A DNA stretch of 64,000 nucleotides, taken from contig NZ_CP133266.1 of NCBI RefSeq assembly GCF_030915485.1, forward strand, positions 2,108,001 through 2,172,000. The letters run 5' to 3'. Made by a program: the position numbers and the translations under genes. The stretch comes from Neobacillus sp. PS3-40 (GTDB lineage Bacteria; Bacillota; Bacilli; Bacillales; Cytobacillaceae). Each line of letters opens with the position of its first letter. Position 1 is the first letter of the stretch. This document shows positions 45,331 through 54,529 of this stretch, piece by piece. The notes beneath the pieces were generated by a model. It was not told where the DNA came from and did no database searches. It saw only the letters and a list, made by a program, of their open reading frames with translations.

Positions 45331-47202
45331 ATGAAGAAATGGGTACCGATCGCTACCGGCTTACTTGCTGGTTTTGTTGCTGCGACAATTTCCTTTGCGG
45401 ATTTTTCGCATAGCACAAAAACAGCTGCAATAGACAGTAGCACGAAAAGCGATGCCGAAAAGGTTTATGTTCCGTTAGGTAAAAAAGATGATTATTATTT
45501 ATTTGCCTCAGGTGGCCACTCAGGACAATTATTTGTTTATGGTGTTCCATCCATGCGTCAAATTCGTACTGTTCCTATCTTTTCACCAGATTCTGCAACA
45601 GGTTACGGATATGATAAAGAGACGAAAAAAATGCTTGGCGGCTATACATGGGGAGACTTCCACCATCCGGCCATTTCTGAAACAAACGGTGATTATAACG
45701 GTAAATTCTTGTTTGCTACTGATGTTGCAAACAGCCGTGCTGCCGTTATGGACTTAAAAACATTCACGACTAAAGACATAATTAAAGTGCCAAATACAAG
45801 CGGTCCACACTGTGCAGCTTTTGTTACACAGAATACAGAGTACCTGTTCTTGCCAACTCGATTCTCTGTTCCAGTCGGCCAAAAATATGAACCACTTGAC
45901 AATTACAGCAAAAAATATCGTGGCGTTATGTCAGCCTTAACATTTGATCAAAAGAAAGAAAAATTAAATATAGCCTACCAGGTTGCCCTTCCACCATGGT
46001 CCTATGATCTATCTGACGCTGGTAAAAAGGAATCTGGCGACTGGGCTGTAATGTCTACCTATAATACTGAAGAAGCTACTACAACAATGGAAATTAATGC
46101 ATCACAAGCAGACCGCGACTATATCGTCCTTTTCAACTGGAAAGAGCTTGCGAAAATGGTTAAGGAAGGCAAGTATGAGGATGTTGGCGGCCAAAAAATG
46201 ATTTACCCTGAGAAACAAAAGGGTGGAATTTATTTAGTACCTGTTGCCAAATCACCACATGGTGTTGACGTTACTCCAGACGGAAAACAGTTCATTGCTT
46301 CTGGAAAACTTGCACCTTCAATGACTGTGTTCTCCTTCAAAAAAGCATTTGAAGCAATTAAAAACAAAGAATTTGCCGGAGAAAGAAATGGCATTCCTGT
46401 TCTTCAATACAAGAAAGTAATGGAAAGAGAAGTTAACCCTGAAAACGCACTTGGACCGCTTCACACTCAATTTGATGACAAAGGAATGGCCTATACAACA
46501 ATGTTCATTTCTTCTGAAATCGTTAAGTGGAATCCTAAAACAGGTGATGTGCTTGATCGTGTGCCTGTTCAATATTCACCAGGACACTCTGTTGCTGCAG
46601 AAGGTGATACAGCTTCACCGGATGGTAAATACTTGATCGCACTTAACAAGCTTTCAAAAGACACCTACTTATCTGTTGGACCTTCACATCCAGAGTCCAT
46701 GCAATTAATTGATATTAGCGGCAAGAAAATGCGTGTTATCGACACTGTACCAGCTAACCCTGAACCACACTATGCACAAATGATTAAAGCAGATAAGATT
46801 CACACGATTAATGTTTATCCGAAAGATCCTACTAATAAGGATGCTGTTTATAAGCAAAGTGATACAAAGATTGTCCGTAAAGGTAATGAAGTTCATGTTT
46901 ACGGAATTGCGATGCGGTCAAGATTCATTTTTGATAGTAAAGCAAAACGTCCTGACGAGATTAACGTTAATCAAGGTGATCATGTATTTATTCATTTAAC
47001 AAATATCGACTTTGATGAAGATATTACCCATGGTTTTGCCATTAACCAATACGATTTAGACATGGAAGTTCAACCAGGACAAACCAATACACTGGAATTT
47101 ACTGCTGATAAAGCCGGTACTTTCCCGCTCTATTGTACAAACTTCTGTTCTGCATTGCACCAGGAAATGAACGGTTACTTCCTAGTTAAACCGAAGCAGT
47201 AA
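45331..47202 (+). CDS. nosZ: nitrous oxide reductase, clade II
   Basis: Reduces N2O to N2 outside the membrane. 623 residues: a Sec-type N-terminal signal or anchor without twin arginines (MKKWVPIATGLLAGFVAAT), then a seven-bladed propeller holding the CuZ site (DFHHPAISET, GPHCAAF, KSPHGVDVT, GPLHTQFD, SPGHSVAAEG, NPEPHYAQM). The C-terminal cupredoxin has the CuA ligands in YCTNFCSALHQEMNG. DFHHP and the lack of a Tat signal place it in clade II. It follows nosC by 21 bases, with AAAGGTGG before the ATG. Confidence 0.97.
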   Translation: MKKWVPIATGLLAGFVAATISFADFSHSTKTAAIDSSTKSDAEKVYVPLGKKDDYYLFASGGHSGQLFVYGVPSMRQIRTVPIFSPDSATGYGYDKETKKMLGGYTWGDFHHPAISETNGDYNGKFLFATDVANSRAAVMDLKTFTTKDIIKVPNTSGPHCAAFVTQNTEYLFLPTRFSVPVGQKYEPLDNYSKKYRGVMSALTFDQKKEKLNIAYQVALPPWSYDLSDAGKKESGDWAVMSTYNTEEATTTMEINASQADRDYIVLFNWKELAKMVKEGKYEDVGGQKMIYPEKQKGGIYLVPVAKSPHGVDVTPDGKQFIASGKLAPSMTVFSFKKAFEAIKNKEFAGERNGIPVLQYKKVMEREVNPENALGPLHTQFDDKGMAYTTMFISSEIVKWNPKTGDVLDRVPVQYSPGHSVAAEGDTASPDGKYLIALNKLSKDTYLSVGPSHPESMQLIDISGKKMRVIDTVPANPEPHYAQMIKADKIHTINVYPKDPTNKDAVYKQSDTKIVRKGNEVHVYGIAMRSRFIFDSKAKRPDEINVNQGDHVFIHLTNIDFDEDITHGFAINQYDLDMEVQPGQTNTLEFTADKAGTFPLYCTNFCSALHQEMNGYFLVKPKQ

Positions 47203-47217
47203 TTAATGACAGCAGAT

Positions 47218-47255
47218 GGGTATCAATTGATAAAATTGGTACCCTTCTTCTTTTA
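47218..47255 (+). terminator. hairpin between nosZ and nosB
   Basis: GGGTATCAATT / AATTGGTACCC stem, 5-base loop, tail TTCTTCTTTT. Probably a partial terminator, which would keep the maturation genes below nosZ. Confidence 0.75.
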
Positions 47256-47295
47256 ATTAGAAATATTTTGATAACACTAGAAAGGTGTGGTTAAC

Positions 47296-47859
47296 TTGAA
47301 TGGTAAGAAACTATCTGTAGTTTCTTCACTGATTTTAGCTTGTTCAGCAGTATTTATTGGACTCTCACTATTTTTTCCATGGTGGAGACTCCTGCTTTAT
47401 GCACCCCAGTATCCGGAAGGCTTAAACATTATTGTCTATCCAAATAAACTTGAAGGCCAAATAGATATTATTAACGGACTTAACCATTATATTGGAATGG
47501 CAAATTTCGACGAAAAAAGTTTTCCCGAATTATCCTATATGAGCTACCTTGTTGGCGGGCTTGCCGTGCTTACACTACTTGTCGGATTATTACGCCGGAA
47601 ATCATTCTTATACATGCTAATTGGGCTGTTTCTTGTTGGGGGCTTGATCGGTTTTTTCGATCTCTATCATGCACTTCATACTTTTGGAACACATTTAAGC
47701 CTGAAGGCACCAATTAAAATCAAACCATTCGTACCACCTATGGTCGGAGAAAACCATTTTGCGAACTTCACTACACACAGTTATTTAGGAAAAGGTGCTT
47801 ACTTTGTTGTTCTAGCATTTATACTCACACTGATTCCGATATGGAAGGATCGAAAATAA
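47296..47859 (+). CDS. nosB: nos cluster membrane protein NosB
   Basis: 187 residues, four membrane helices (residues ~6-29, 77-96, 102-123, 162-181), with an extracytoplasmic stretch after the first (YPEGLNIIVYPNKLEG). It matches the clade II-specific NosB found next to nosZ; its role, perhaps in electron transfer or assembly, is not proven. AAAGG precedes the TTG at 47296 by 10 bases; the GTG at 47287 is too close. Its stop overlaps the nosD ATG (TAATG). Confidence 0.82.
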   Translation: MNGKKLSVVSSLILACSAVFIGLSLFFPWWRLLLYAPQYPEGLNIIVYPNKLEGQIDIINGLNHYIGMANFDEKSFPELSYMSYLVGGLAVLTLLVGLLRRKSFLYMLIGLFLVGGLIGFFDLYHALHTFGTHLSLKAPIKIKPFVPPMVGENHFANFTTHSYLGKGAYFVVLAFILTLIPIWKDRK

Positions 47860-49202
47860 TGAAAAAAATGATGCTCTTTCTCTTTATTTTTTCTCTTTGT
47901 TTCATCTTTATTCCTGAGAAAAGTATGGCAGCCGAAAGCTTGCAAGGTGTTATCGACTCCATGAAAGAGGGGGCGGTATTGAAGCTTGACAATAAAACAT
48001 ATGAAGGCAATATCGTTATTCATAAGAGCATGACTATTATCGGTTCTAGAAAAACCGTGATTAGAGGAGACGGATCCGGAAACGTAATCTCCATTAAAGC
48101 ACCGAATGTGAAATTAAGCCATCTTACCGTTATTCACAGCAGTATGAGCAGAGATACAGCAGAAGAATATGCAGCTATAAAAATATATTCCAATGGCAAT
48201 TTGGTTGAACACGTTTCGATCCGTGATTCCTTTCACGGTATTTATTTAAGCCAAGCCCATCACAACACGATTCGTGACAATACTATTAAAGGGTTAGGTA
48301 AAGGTGAAATTGCTTCACAAGGAAATGGACTTCATATTTACTACGCTCATGATAATCTTCTTGTTAACAACACGATTGAAGGAACACGGGACGGGATGTT
48401 TTTTGATTATGCCAATAAAAACCGAATCTATGGCAATACAATCAGCAAAACAAGATATGGATTGCATTACATGTATTCTGATGAAAATGTTTTTGAGAAA
48501 AATACATTTACCATGAATACTGGTGGTGCAGCCATAATGAATTCAAACCATCTAAAACTAAAAGATAATCAATTTATTTTTAACTATGGAAATCAATCGT
48601 TTGGCCTCCTTCTTTTGCAAGCCAACGATAATCATATTGAAGACAATACATTTTATATGAATCAAAAAGGAATTTATCTTGATCAAGCTACAAGGAATTT
48701 ATTTACCCATAACAAAATCATTCAAAATCAGATTGGTATTGAGCTCTGGGCTAGTTCCAATCAGGAGACCTTTACCTTAAACCGAATTTCCGAAAATACG
48801 CTTCCTGCCATTACTGTTGCTGGAAAAGGCGAAGGCAATAAGTGGAGCAAAAACGGGAAAGGAAATGATTGGGGAAGCTCCTTCCCACTAACAGATTTAA
48901 ATCAAAATGGGATCGGCGATTTCCCAGTCACCTATCATTCCTCCCTCCATCAATTGATTGAGGATCAAGAATTAACCAATTTCTTTTTAAAAAGCCCGGC
49001 AATTTCTATCTATGAAAAGCTAAATGCCTTTCTCAAGCAAGATGAAGAAATGTTTAAAGATCCTCACCCGTTGGTAACAGGAAAAGGAAATCATACAGCT
49101 ATTTACCTTCTTTTAGGGTTAGGAATTCTCGCCATATTGATTTTACTAAAAGGGAGACATCGACTATGCATTACATTTGGAAAGAATGGAAGGAAAATAT
49201 AA
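47859..49202 (+). CDS. nosD: copper-site maturation protein NosD
   Basis: Needed for CuZ assembly. The signal peptide (residues ~1-24) is followed by a right-handed beta-helix made of CASH repeats rich in Asn (NTIRDNTIKGLG, NLLVNNTIEG, NRIYGNTISKT, NVFEKNTFTM), and a C-terminal membrane anchor (residues ~415-433). 447 residues. GGAAGG precedes the ATG at 47859. It overlaps nosY by 37 bases. Confidence 0.93.
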   Translation: MKKMMLFLFIFSLCFIFIPEKSMAAESLQGVIDSMKEGAVLKLDNKTYEGNIVIHKSMTIIGSRKTVIRGDGSGNVISIKAPNVKLSHLTVIHSSMSRDTAEEYAAIKIYSNGNLVEHVSIRDSFHGIYLSQAHHNTIRDNTIKGLGKGEIASQGNGLHIYYAHDNLLVNNTIEGTRDGMFFDYANKNRIYGNTISKTRYGLHYMYSDENVFEKNTFTMNTGGAAIMNSNHLKLKDNQFIFNYGNQSFGLLLLQANDNHIEDNTFYMNQKGIYLDQATRNLFTHNKIIQNQIGIELWASSNQETFTLNRISENTLPAITVAGKGEGNKWSKNGKGNDWGSSFPLTDLNQNGIGDFPVTYHSSLHQLIEDQELTNFFLKSPAISIYEKLNAFLKQDEEMFKDPHPLVTGKGNHTAIYLLLGLGILAILILLKGRHRLCITFGKNGRKI

Positions 49203-49963
49203 GGGGAAAAGGTTTATGGCTATCTCTAAGTATTATTGTTCTGATCTCGATCAGTATTTTAGTTCGCTCCTCTGTTCTTTCGTTTGATAAAGGCTTCTAT
49301 GTTCTGTTGATCAATTTATTTGATACTGTTATTTATTTTATTCCCATTCTGTGTTTATTTATAGGAGCGTTTTCCATCTTTCAAGAGAAAGAACAAAAAA
49401 CATTAATCATGTTATTGACGAAGAAGGAAAGCTATGCAAGCTTTTTGTTTAAAAAAAGTCTTGGCCTTTATACAGTCGTTCTTCTCCCTATTCTTATCTG
49501 GTTCTTTATCTATCTACTACCTTTGAAATTTTATTTCCAAATTGATGCCAAAGGCTATTTTATCTTTGTTTTGGCAATCATTTGTCTTGCACTGTTATTC
49601 CTACAAATGGGTGCCGCTATCGGTAGCTTTAGTCGTTCTAGAATGCAGATTATCGGATACACCATTTTTGTTTGGTTTTACTTTTTCTTCTTGCACGATT
49701 TTATTTTGCTTTCTTATCTACCCAATGTTACCTACGAAAATGTTAAGGGATTTTCGATTGGCTTCTTTTTAAATCCGCTTGAAGCAGTAAGAATGTACTT
49801 GGAAACCGGCATGGGTGTCTATTCCTTCGGTCATATGTCGAGGCTATTGGAAGCATTCATGTGGACAAAGCCAGGGATATTCCTTTTTGGCAACCTTTTC
49901 TTCTGGCTTCTCGCTTCATTTTTAGTAGCGATTGTTTTTCACCGTAAGGAGGGCTACGAATGA
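49166..49963 (+). CDS. nosY: ABC transporter permease NosY
   Basis: 265 residues, six membrane helices of the ABC-2 type, with the cytoplasmic FQEKEQKTLIMLL segment after helix 2 that couples to the ATPase. With NosF and NosD it forms the complex that matures CuZ, probably supplying sulfur. It starts within the end of nosD and ends overlapping nosF by 4 bases. Confidence 0.92.
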   Translation: MHYIWKEWKENIRGKGLWLSLSIIVLISISILVRSSVLSFDKGFYVLLINLFDTVIYFIPILCLFIGAFSIFQEKEQKTLIMLLTKKESYASFLFKKSLGLYTVVLLPILIWFFIYLLPLKFYFQIDAKGYFIFVLAIICLALLFLQMGAAIGSFSRSRMQIIGYTIFVWFYFFFLHDFILLSYLPNVTYENVKGFSIGFFLNPLEAVRMYLETGMGVYSFGHMSRLLEAFMWTKPGIFLFGNLFFWLLASFLVAIVFHRKEGYE

Positions 49964-50637
49964 TTCGCATAAACAACCTGAACCAATCCTTTGGGAAAAA
50001 AATTATATTAGACAATATTAATCTAGAAATTAACCAACATGAAATTTGCGCCCTTGTCGGTCGAAATGGGGCTGGAAAGTCAACATTGATTAATAGCCTG
50101 CTTGGACTTCTTCCCGTAAAACAAGGGAATATCCTCATAAATGGGATTGAAGTTACCAATAAGAATCATAAATGGAAAAAAGCCATTGCCTATTTACCAG
50201 AAAAATTCATGCTTTACCCCATGTTAACTGGACTAGAAAATATGACCTTTTTCGCAGAAGCTATTTCCAACAAAGCAAATCAGGAACAAATAGAAACTGT
50301 ACTAAAATCAGTTCGCCTTTGGGATGACCGTGATACTCAAGTAAAGAAATACTCTAAAGGGATGCTACAACGCCTTGGTCTAGCTATTACTCTTTACCAA
50401 GATTCAAGTATTCTCATTCTTGATGAACCAACAAGCGGGATTGACCCGATTGGAAGAAAAGAAATCTTAGAGGTTTTAACATCTCTTCACAATAAAACAA
50501 TCCTTCTTTCTTCACATCATCTTGATGAAATTAAACAAGTATGCACACATGTTGCTTACTTAAACGACGGGAAAATGGAAAAGTACACTGTTGATGAATT
50601 TTTACAATCACAGAATCTAGGGGGATATGGGTCATGA
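49960..50637 (+). CDS. nosF: ABC transporter ATPase NosF
   Basis: 225 residues: Walker A GRNGAGKSTL, signature YSKGMLQRLG, Walker B ILILDEPTSGIDP, switch histidine SSHHLDE. Powers the NosY complex. Overlaps of 4 bases (ATGA) with both neighbours show tight coupling. Confidence 0.95.
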   Translation: MIRINNLNQSFGKKIILDNINLEINQHEICALVGRNGAGKSTLINSLLGLLPVKQGNILINGIEVTNKNHKWKKAIAYLPEKFMLYPMLTGLENMTFFAEAISNKANQEQIETVLKSVRLWDDRDTQVKKYSKGMLQRLGLAITLYQDSSILILDEPTSGIDPIGRKEILEVLTSLHNKTILLSSHHLDEIKQVCTHVAYLNDGKMEKYTVDEFLQSQNLGGYGS

Positions 50638-51533
50638 AAAAGATGATACTAGCATTGGTGCTTCTCATGGTCATGCTCGCCGGCTGTAGTTCAGGGCCCA
50701 ATTATAAGATTGGCATAACAAAGCCCCTTTATTTCCAGCAAGATAAGGAAATGCCTTTTGAAATAAAAGTAACTGAAAACAAAAAGCCTGTAACAGGACT
50801 TACTATTTCAGCAGAATTATCAATGGCTAATATGGACCATGGAACAGCTAATGTAATTTTAAAAGAAGAGCAAAAAGGCTTATACACTGGAAAAGCAAAA
50901 ATTCCAATGAACGGTAAATATGAAATAGCCTTTTCCTTAAAAAAAGGTGACAACAAGGTTGAAAAGGTACTTAATTATCGAGTTGAAAAACCAAAAGGTG
51001 TTGCCTCTATCAATGGAAAATGGATTAAAAATGAGGACTTAAAGTTTTATGAGTTAGTAAATAAGCTTCAGTTGTCTATCAACCGTGCGGCAGCCCTTAA
51101 AAAATACAGCGGCGCAGAATTGGATGAAGAGTTAGCATACTTGGACTCCCAAGAAAAAACACTCAATGATAAAAATCAATTATTAACGCAGATTATCCGT
51201 CTGCATGCCGTTGCAATGCTAGCCGAGCAAAAGGGCAAAAGGGCAACCTCAAGCGAAATTAATCAGGCGTTAACTAAAGTTCGTGAACAGTATAATCAAA
51301 ATAATGATGCTAAAAAACTAATCCAACAATTTGGAGAGGAAAAGTTTTGGAACACTGAAAAGCAGCAGTATAAAGAACTTGTTCTCTCTCAACATGTCCA
51401 AATGGATTTGATCAACCAGGTTAAAAAAGAAAATCCAAAAGCGGGCGAACAAGAAATTTATTATCAAGCACAACAAAAATACGAAGATCTACTTGTTTCA
51501 CAAATAGATTCCTTGAAAATTGAAATCCTATAA
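50634..51533 (+). CDS. lipoprotein with YtkA-like and SurA-like domains
   Basis: 299 residues. A type II signal with lipobox LAGC (about residues 15-18) anchors it outside the membrane. Residues ~25-115 look like a YtkA/FixH-type beta-sandwich (KPLYFQQDKEMPFEIKV, AELSMANMDHGTANV), where NMDHG could bind copper. Residues ~125-299 are helical and resemble the N-terminal chaperone domain of SurA-type proteins (VASINGKWIKNEDLKFYEL). It is coupled to nosF by a 4-base overlap and sits where NosL, the copper chaperone, is usual. I see no NosL here. A copper delivery or NosZ folding role is inference. Confidence 0.75.
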   Translation: MKKMILALVLLMVMLAGCSSGPNYKIGITKPLYFQQDKEMPFEIKVTENKKPVTGLTISAELSMANMDHGTANVILKEEQKGLYTGKAKIPMNGKYEIAFSLKKGDNKVEKVLNYRVEKPKGVASINGKWIKNEDLKFYELVNKLQLSINRAAALKKYSGAELDEELAYLDSQEKTLNDKNQLLTQIIRLHAVAMLAEQKGKRATSSEINQALTKVREQYNQNNDAKKLIQQFGEEKFWNTEKQQYKELVLSQHVQMDLINQVKKENPKAGEQEIYYQAQQKYEDLLVSQIDSLKIEIL

Positions 51534-51539
51534 TTCATG

Positions 51540-51573
51540 AGGTCATCGCAAATTGCGGTGGCCTTATTTTTTT
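51540..51573 (+). terminator. nos operon terminator
   Basis: AGGTCATCGCAA..TTGCGGTGGCCT hairpin then TTATTTTTTT, 7 bases after the lipoprotein stop. Confidence 0.9.
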
Positions 51574-51585
51574 CCAAACATTGTA

Positions 51586-51613
51586 TTGACCTACGATTTA
51601 TTTTCGATATAAT
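51586..51613 (+). promoter_or_regulatory. promoter of the ABC/TetR operon
   Basis: -35 TTGACC (51586-51591), 16 bases, -10 TATAAT (51608-51613). The leader to the first ATG is ~175 bases and shows no recognised regulatory RNA. Confidence 0.85.
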
Positions 51614-51617
51614 AAAA

Positions 51618-51633
51618 GTGAGTAATCACTCAC
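51618..51633. promoter_or_regulatory. palindromic operator, probable TetR site
   Basis: GTGAGTAATCACTCAC: perfect 6-bp arms around AATC, starting 5 bases after the -10, so a bound repressor would cover the start site. The only local candidate is the TetR protein encoded at 53780. Confidence 0.75.
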
Positions 51634-51792
51634 AATTAGAAAAATGACGGAGCAGCATAAAAATCAAACGCAGTTACCAAAGATATTTTTAACTAATTTC
51701 GAGTTTGTAAAGACCTGAATCTATTTACACCGCATTTAGTATTTTCCAATTAAAAAATAAGGTTATTGCTTTTAAAAAGAGGAGGTTTTTCA

Positions 51793-52512
51793 ATGACAGC
51801 TTCAATTATGGTAACAGATGTAAGCAAAAGTTTCGGAAAAAAGGTCGTTTTAAATCAGATTAGTTTAGCTGTGGAGCCAGGGCAAATATACGGTTTAATC
51901 GGGCCTTCCGGTTCAGGAAAAACAACCTTAGTAAAAATCATCGTTGGAATGGATCAGCCATCAATGGGAACAGTCCATGTACTTAATACAGCTGTTCCTA
52001 ACTTGAACTTATTACAAAAAATTGGCTATATGGCCCAAGCCGATGCATTATACACTGAATTGACAGGAGAAGAAAACCTCGCATTCTTTGCTTCTCTCTT
52101 TATGTTAAAGAAAGATGTACAAAAAAGACGGATTGCCTATGCAGCGGATTTAGTAAATCTAACCTCTCATCTAAAAAAGAAAGTCGAAGCCTATTCCGGT
52201 GGAATGAAACGCCGTCTATCCCTAGCAGTTGCATTAATTCAAGATCCTGAGGTTCTTATTTTAGATGAACCTACAGTCGGGATTGATCCTGAGTTACGAT
52301 TATCCATTTGGACCGAGCTCTATCGCCTTAAAGATGCTGGAAAGAGTATTTTAATTACTACACATGTAATGGACGAAGCAGAAAAATGTGACCAACTTGC
52401 TATGGTACGTGATGGCGAAATACTCACCAGTGGCTCACCATCAGAATTGAAAGAACAGTATGGAATTACAAGTTTAGAAGAGGTATTTTTAAAGGCTGGG
52501 GGTAAAAAGTGA
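51793..52512 (+). CDS. ABC transporter ATPase
   Basis: 239 residues: Walker A GPSGSGKTTL, signature YSGGMKRRLS, Walker B EVLILDEPTVGIDP, H-loop TTHVMDEAEKC. An exporter-type ATPase of the drug or lipid group. AGGAGG lies 7 bases before the ATG at 51793. Its stop overlaps the permease start by one base (TGATG). Confidence 0.93.
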   Translation: MTASIMVTDVSKSFGKKVVLNQISLAVEPGQIYGLIGPSGSGKTTLVKIIVGMDQPSMGTVHVLNTAVPNLNLLQKIGYMAQADALYTELTGEENLAFFASLFMLKKDVQKRRIAYAADLVNLTSHLKKKVEAYSGGMKRRLSLAVALIQDPEVLILDEPTVGIDPELRLSIWTELYRLKDAGKSILITTHVMDEAEKCDQLAMVRDGEILTSGSPSELKEQYGITSLEEVFLKAGGKK

Positions 52513-53618
52513 TGAGAATTATTGCATTAGTGAAACGAATCTGCCGTCAAATGGTACGTGATAAACGGGCACTTGCAATGATGATGGTTGCACCATTACT
52601 CATTCTGACTCTTCTTCACTATTTACTTGCTGACAATACAGTCAATCCTAGAATTGGTGTTATTCATGCGGATAAAACAATAGTAGAACAATTAAAAGAT
52701 AAAGATATTAACGTAAAGCAGTATGATACAATCAAAAACCCAAAAAACGTTATGGCTGATGATGACCTAGATGGCGTTCTTCAGGTCAATGATACTAAAA
52801 TTACATTAACTCTCAAAAATGATCAGCCATCCAAAACAAAGGCGTTACAAATAAAAATTCAACAAGCTCTTGCAGCTGATACCGGAAAGAAACAATCGGA
52901 GAATTTATCCAAATTCATTCAAGGTATTCAAACTAAGCTTCAAGGACCTCCTGTAAAAATGGAGCAATTGAAAGCTCCGAAAATCACCACCTCTTATGTA
53001 TATGGGAATAAAGATACTGTTTTCTTTGATCTGTTAAGCCCAATATTAGTTGGTTTCTTTGTCTTCTTCTTCGTCTTTCTTATTTCCGGAATTGCATTAT
53101 TACGGGAACGGACGACCGGTACACTTGACCGCTTGATGGCGACACCGATTCAAAGAAGGGATATTGTCTTTGGTTATTTGACGGGATATGGGCTATTCGC
53201 AGTGATCCAAACAATTATTGTAGTCTTCTATTCGGTCAAGGTTTTAAATATTATCCTTGTAGGTTCTTTATGGAATGTTATTTTAATTAATTTAATGTTA
53301 GCCCTTGTTGCCTTGTCTCTAGGAATACTGTTATCATCATTTGCCAATTCTGAATTCCAAATGATGCAATTTATTCCAATTGCAATTGTCCCTCAAGTCT
53401 TTTTCGCTGGAATTCTTCCGATCGACGGAATGCCTGACTGGCTTCAGATAATTGCAAAATGTATGCCCATGTACTATGGCGGCGATGCTTTAGTAGATGT
53501 TATGTATAAGGGCTTAGGATTAAGCGACATTTTGAATGACATACTTGTACTATTGGGATTTGCCCTTGTCTTTATCGTTCTGAATGTATTCGCATTGAAA
53601 AAATATCGAAAACTTTAA
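52512..53618 (+). CDS. ABC-2 type permease
   Basis: 368 residues. One N-terminal helix (~20-40), an external domain of ~130 residues, then five helices (LVGFFVFFFVFLISGIALL onward), the ABC2_membrane_3 pattern, with LLRERTTGTLDRLMATPIQR as the conserved cytoplasmic loop. Probably a homodimeric exporter with the ATPase just upstream. The substrate is unknown; antimicrobial or lipid export would suit a TetR-controlled system. Its stop codon is the first base triplet of a family A repeat. Confidence 0.9.
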   Translation: MRIIALVKRICRQMVRDKRALAMMMVAPLLILTLLHYLLADNTVNPRIGVIHADKTIVEQLKDKDINVKQYDTIKNPKNVMADDDLDGVLQVNDTKITLTLKNDQPSKTKALQIKIQQALAADTGKKQSENLSKFIQGIQTKLQGPPVKMEQLKAPKITTSYVYGNKDTVFFDLLSPILVGFFVFFFVFLISGIALLRERTTGTLDRLMATPIQRRDIVFGYLTGYGLFAVIQTIIVVFYSVKVLNIILVGSLWNVILINLMLALVALSLGILLSSFANSEFQMMQFIPIAIVPQVFFAGILPIDGMPDWLQIIAKCMPMYYGGDALVDVMYKGLGLSDILNDILVLLGFALVFIVLNVFALKKYRKL

Positions 53619-53740
53619 AGAAAACTCGCCGATTGGCGAGCCCCTAAGGGCGATGACAGAGGCGTAGTTGCCCTTATGCGCTAGCAGAATTTATTGGATA
53701 TAAATTCTGATTAGCTAAAGAAAACTCGCCGATTGGCGAA
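53616..53740 (+). repeat. family A repeat, short type plus a second 5' fragment
   Basis: A complete copy (CTCGCCGATTGGCGAG, AAGGGC..GCCCTT, GCAGAATTTAT..TAAATTCTG) whose first bases are the permease stop TAA. It is followed directly by the first ~25 bases of another copy (TAAAGAAAACTCGCCGATTG). It separates the permease from its TetR gene. Confidence 0.92.
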
Positions 53741-53779
53741 AAAATACAAGTTAGAAGAATGATATTAAAGGAGTCAATC

Positions 53780-54427
53780 ATGTTCGAAGAAGAAATGATC
53801 ATTAACCAGCTTTTTGAAGAGGAAAAATTTACGGATAAGCAAAAAAAAATTATCCTTGCTGCAATTGAAACTTTTTCGGAAAAGGGGTTTGCCGCCACAT
53901 CAACTAGTGAAATTGCGAAAAAAGCGGGTGTAGCGGAAGGGACGATTTTTCGGCATTATAAAACGAAAAAGGAGTTATTAATATCGATTGTTGCCCCTCT
54001 AATGGCAAAGCTGATTGGCCCGTATATTGTGAATGATTTTAATAAAGTACTTGATCACGAATACGACCATGTTGAAGATTTTTTAAGAGCAACGATTGAA
54101 AATCGAAGAGATGTTTTAATAAAGTTCCTTCCTGTTTTAAAAATCATGCTTCAAGAAATCCCCTTCCAACCTGAATTGAAAGAACAAATTCTTGAACAGG
54201 TTGCCAAAAAAATATTTGACCGTATGTCGATCTTAATCAAGGGGTATCAAGAAAAAGGGCAAATCATTGAAATGCCAACTGCAAGTGTTGCTAGACTTAC
54301 CATTACAAGTGTGCTTGGTTTTTTAATTTCCCGTTATATCCTATTCCCAGATTTCGAATGGGATGATGAAGTTGAAACAGAGCGTACTGTACAATTTATT
54401 ATGCATGGGTTAGGTAAAAAGGAGTAA
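53780..54427 (+). CDS. TetR-family regulator of the exporter
   Basis: 215 residues: HTH ETFSEKGFAATSTSEIAKKA with GVAEGTIFRHYKTKKEL after it, then a helical ligand domain. AAAGGAG lies 8 bases before the ATG at 53780. It is probably read from the ABC promoter through the repeat, and represses that promoter at the palindrome 51618-51633. The inducer is unknown but likely the exported compound. Confidence 0.88.
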   Translation: MFEEEMIINQLFEEEKFTDKQKKIILAAIETFSEKGFAATSTSEIAKKAGVAEGTIFRHYKTKKELLISIVAPLMAKLIGPYIVNDFNKVLDHEYDHVEDFLRATIENRRDVLIKFLPVLKIMLQEIPFQPELKEQILEQVAKKIFDRMSILIKGYQEKGQIIEMPTASVARLTITSVLGFLISRYILFPDFEWDDEVETERTVQFIMHGLGKKE

Positions 54428-54529
54428 GGGACTTCCCAACGGGTTTACTTGTGGAGCGCAAACCTAGAAATAACATGTGAAATCACTTGTCATTCGTATA
54501 TTTCCTACACCAATCTATTCACATAAAGA

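Noticed and set aside
50634-51533. NosL copper chaperone
   Set aside because: It is a lipoprotein at the NosL position, but the sequence lacks NosL motifs and is twice as long; domains look YtkA- and SurA-like instead.
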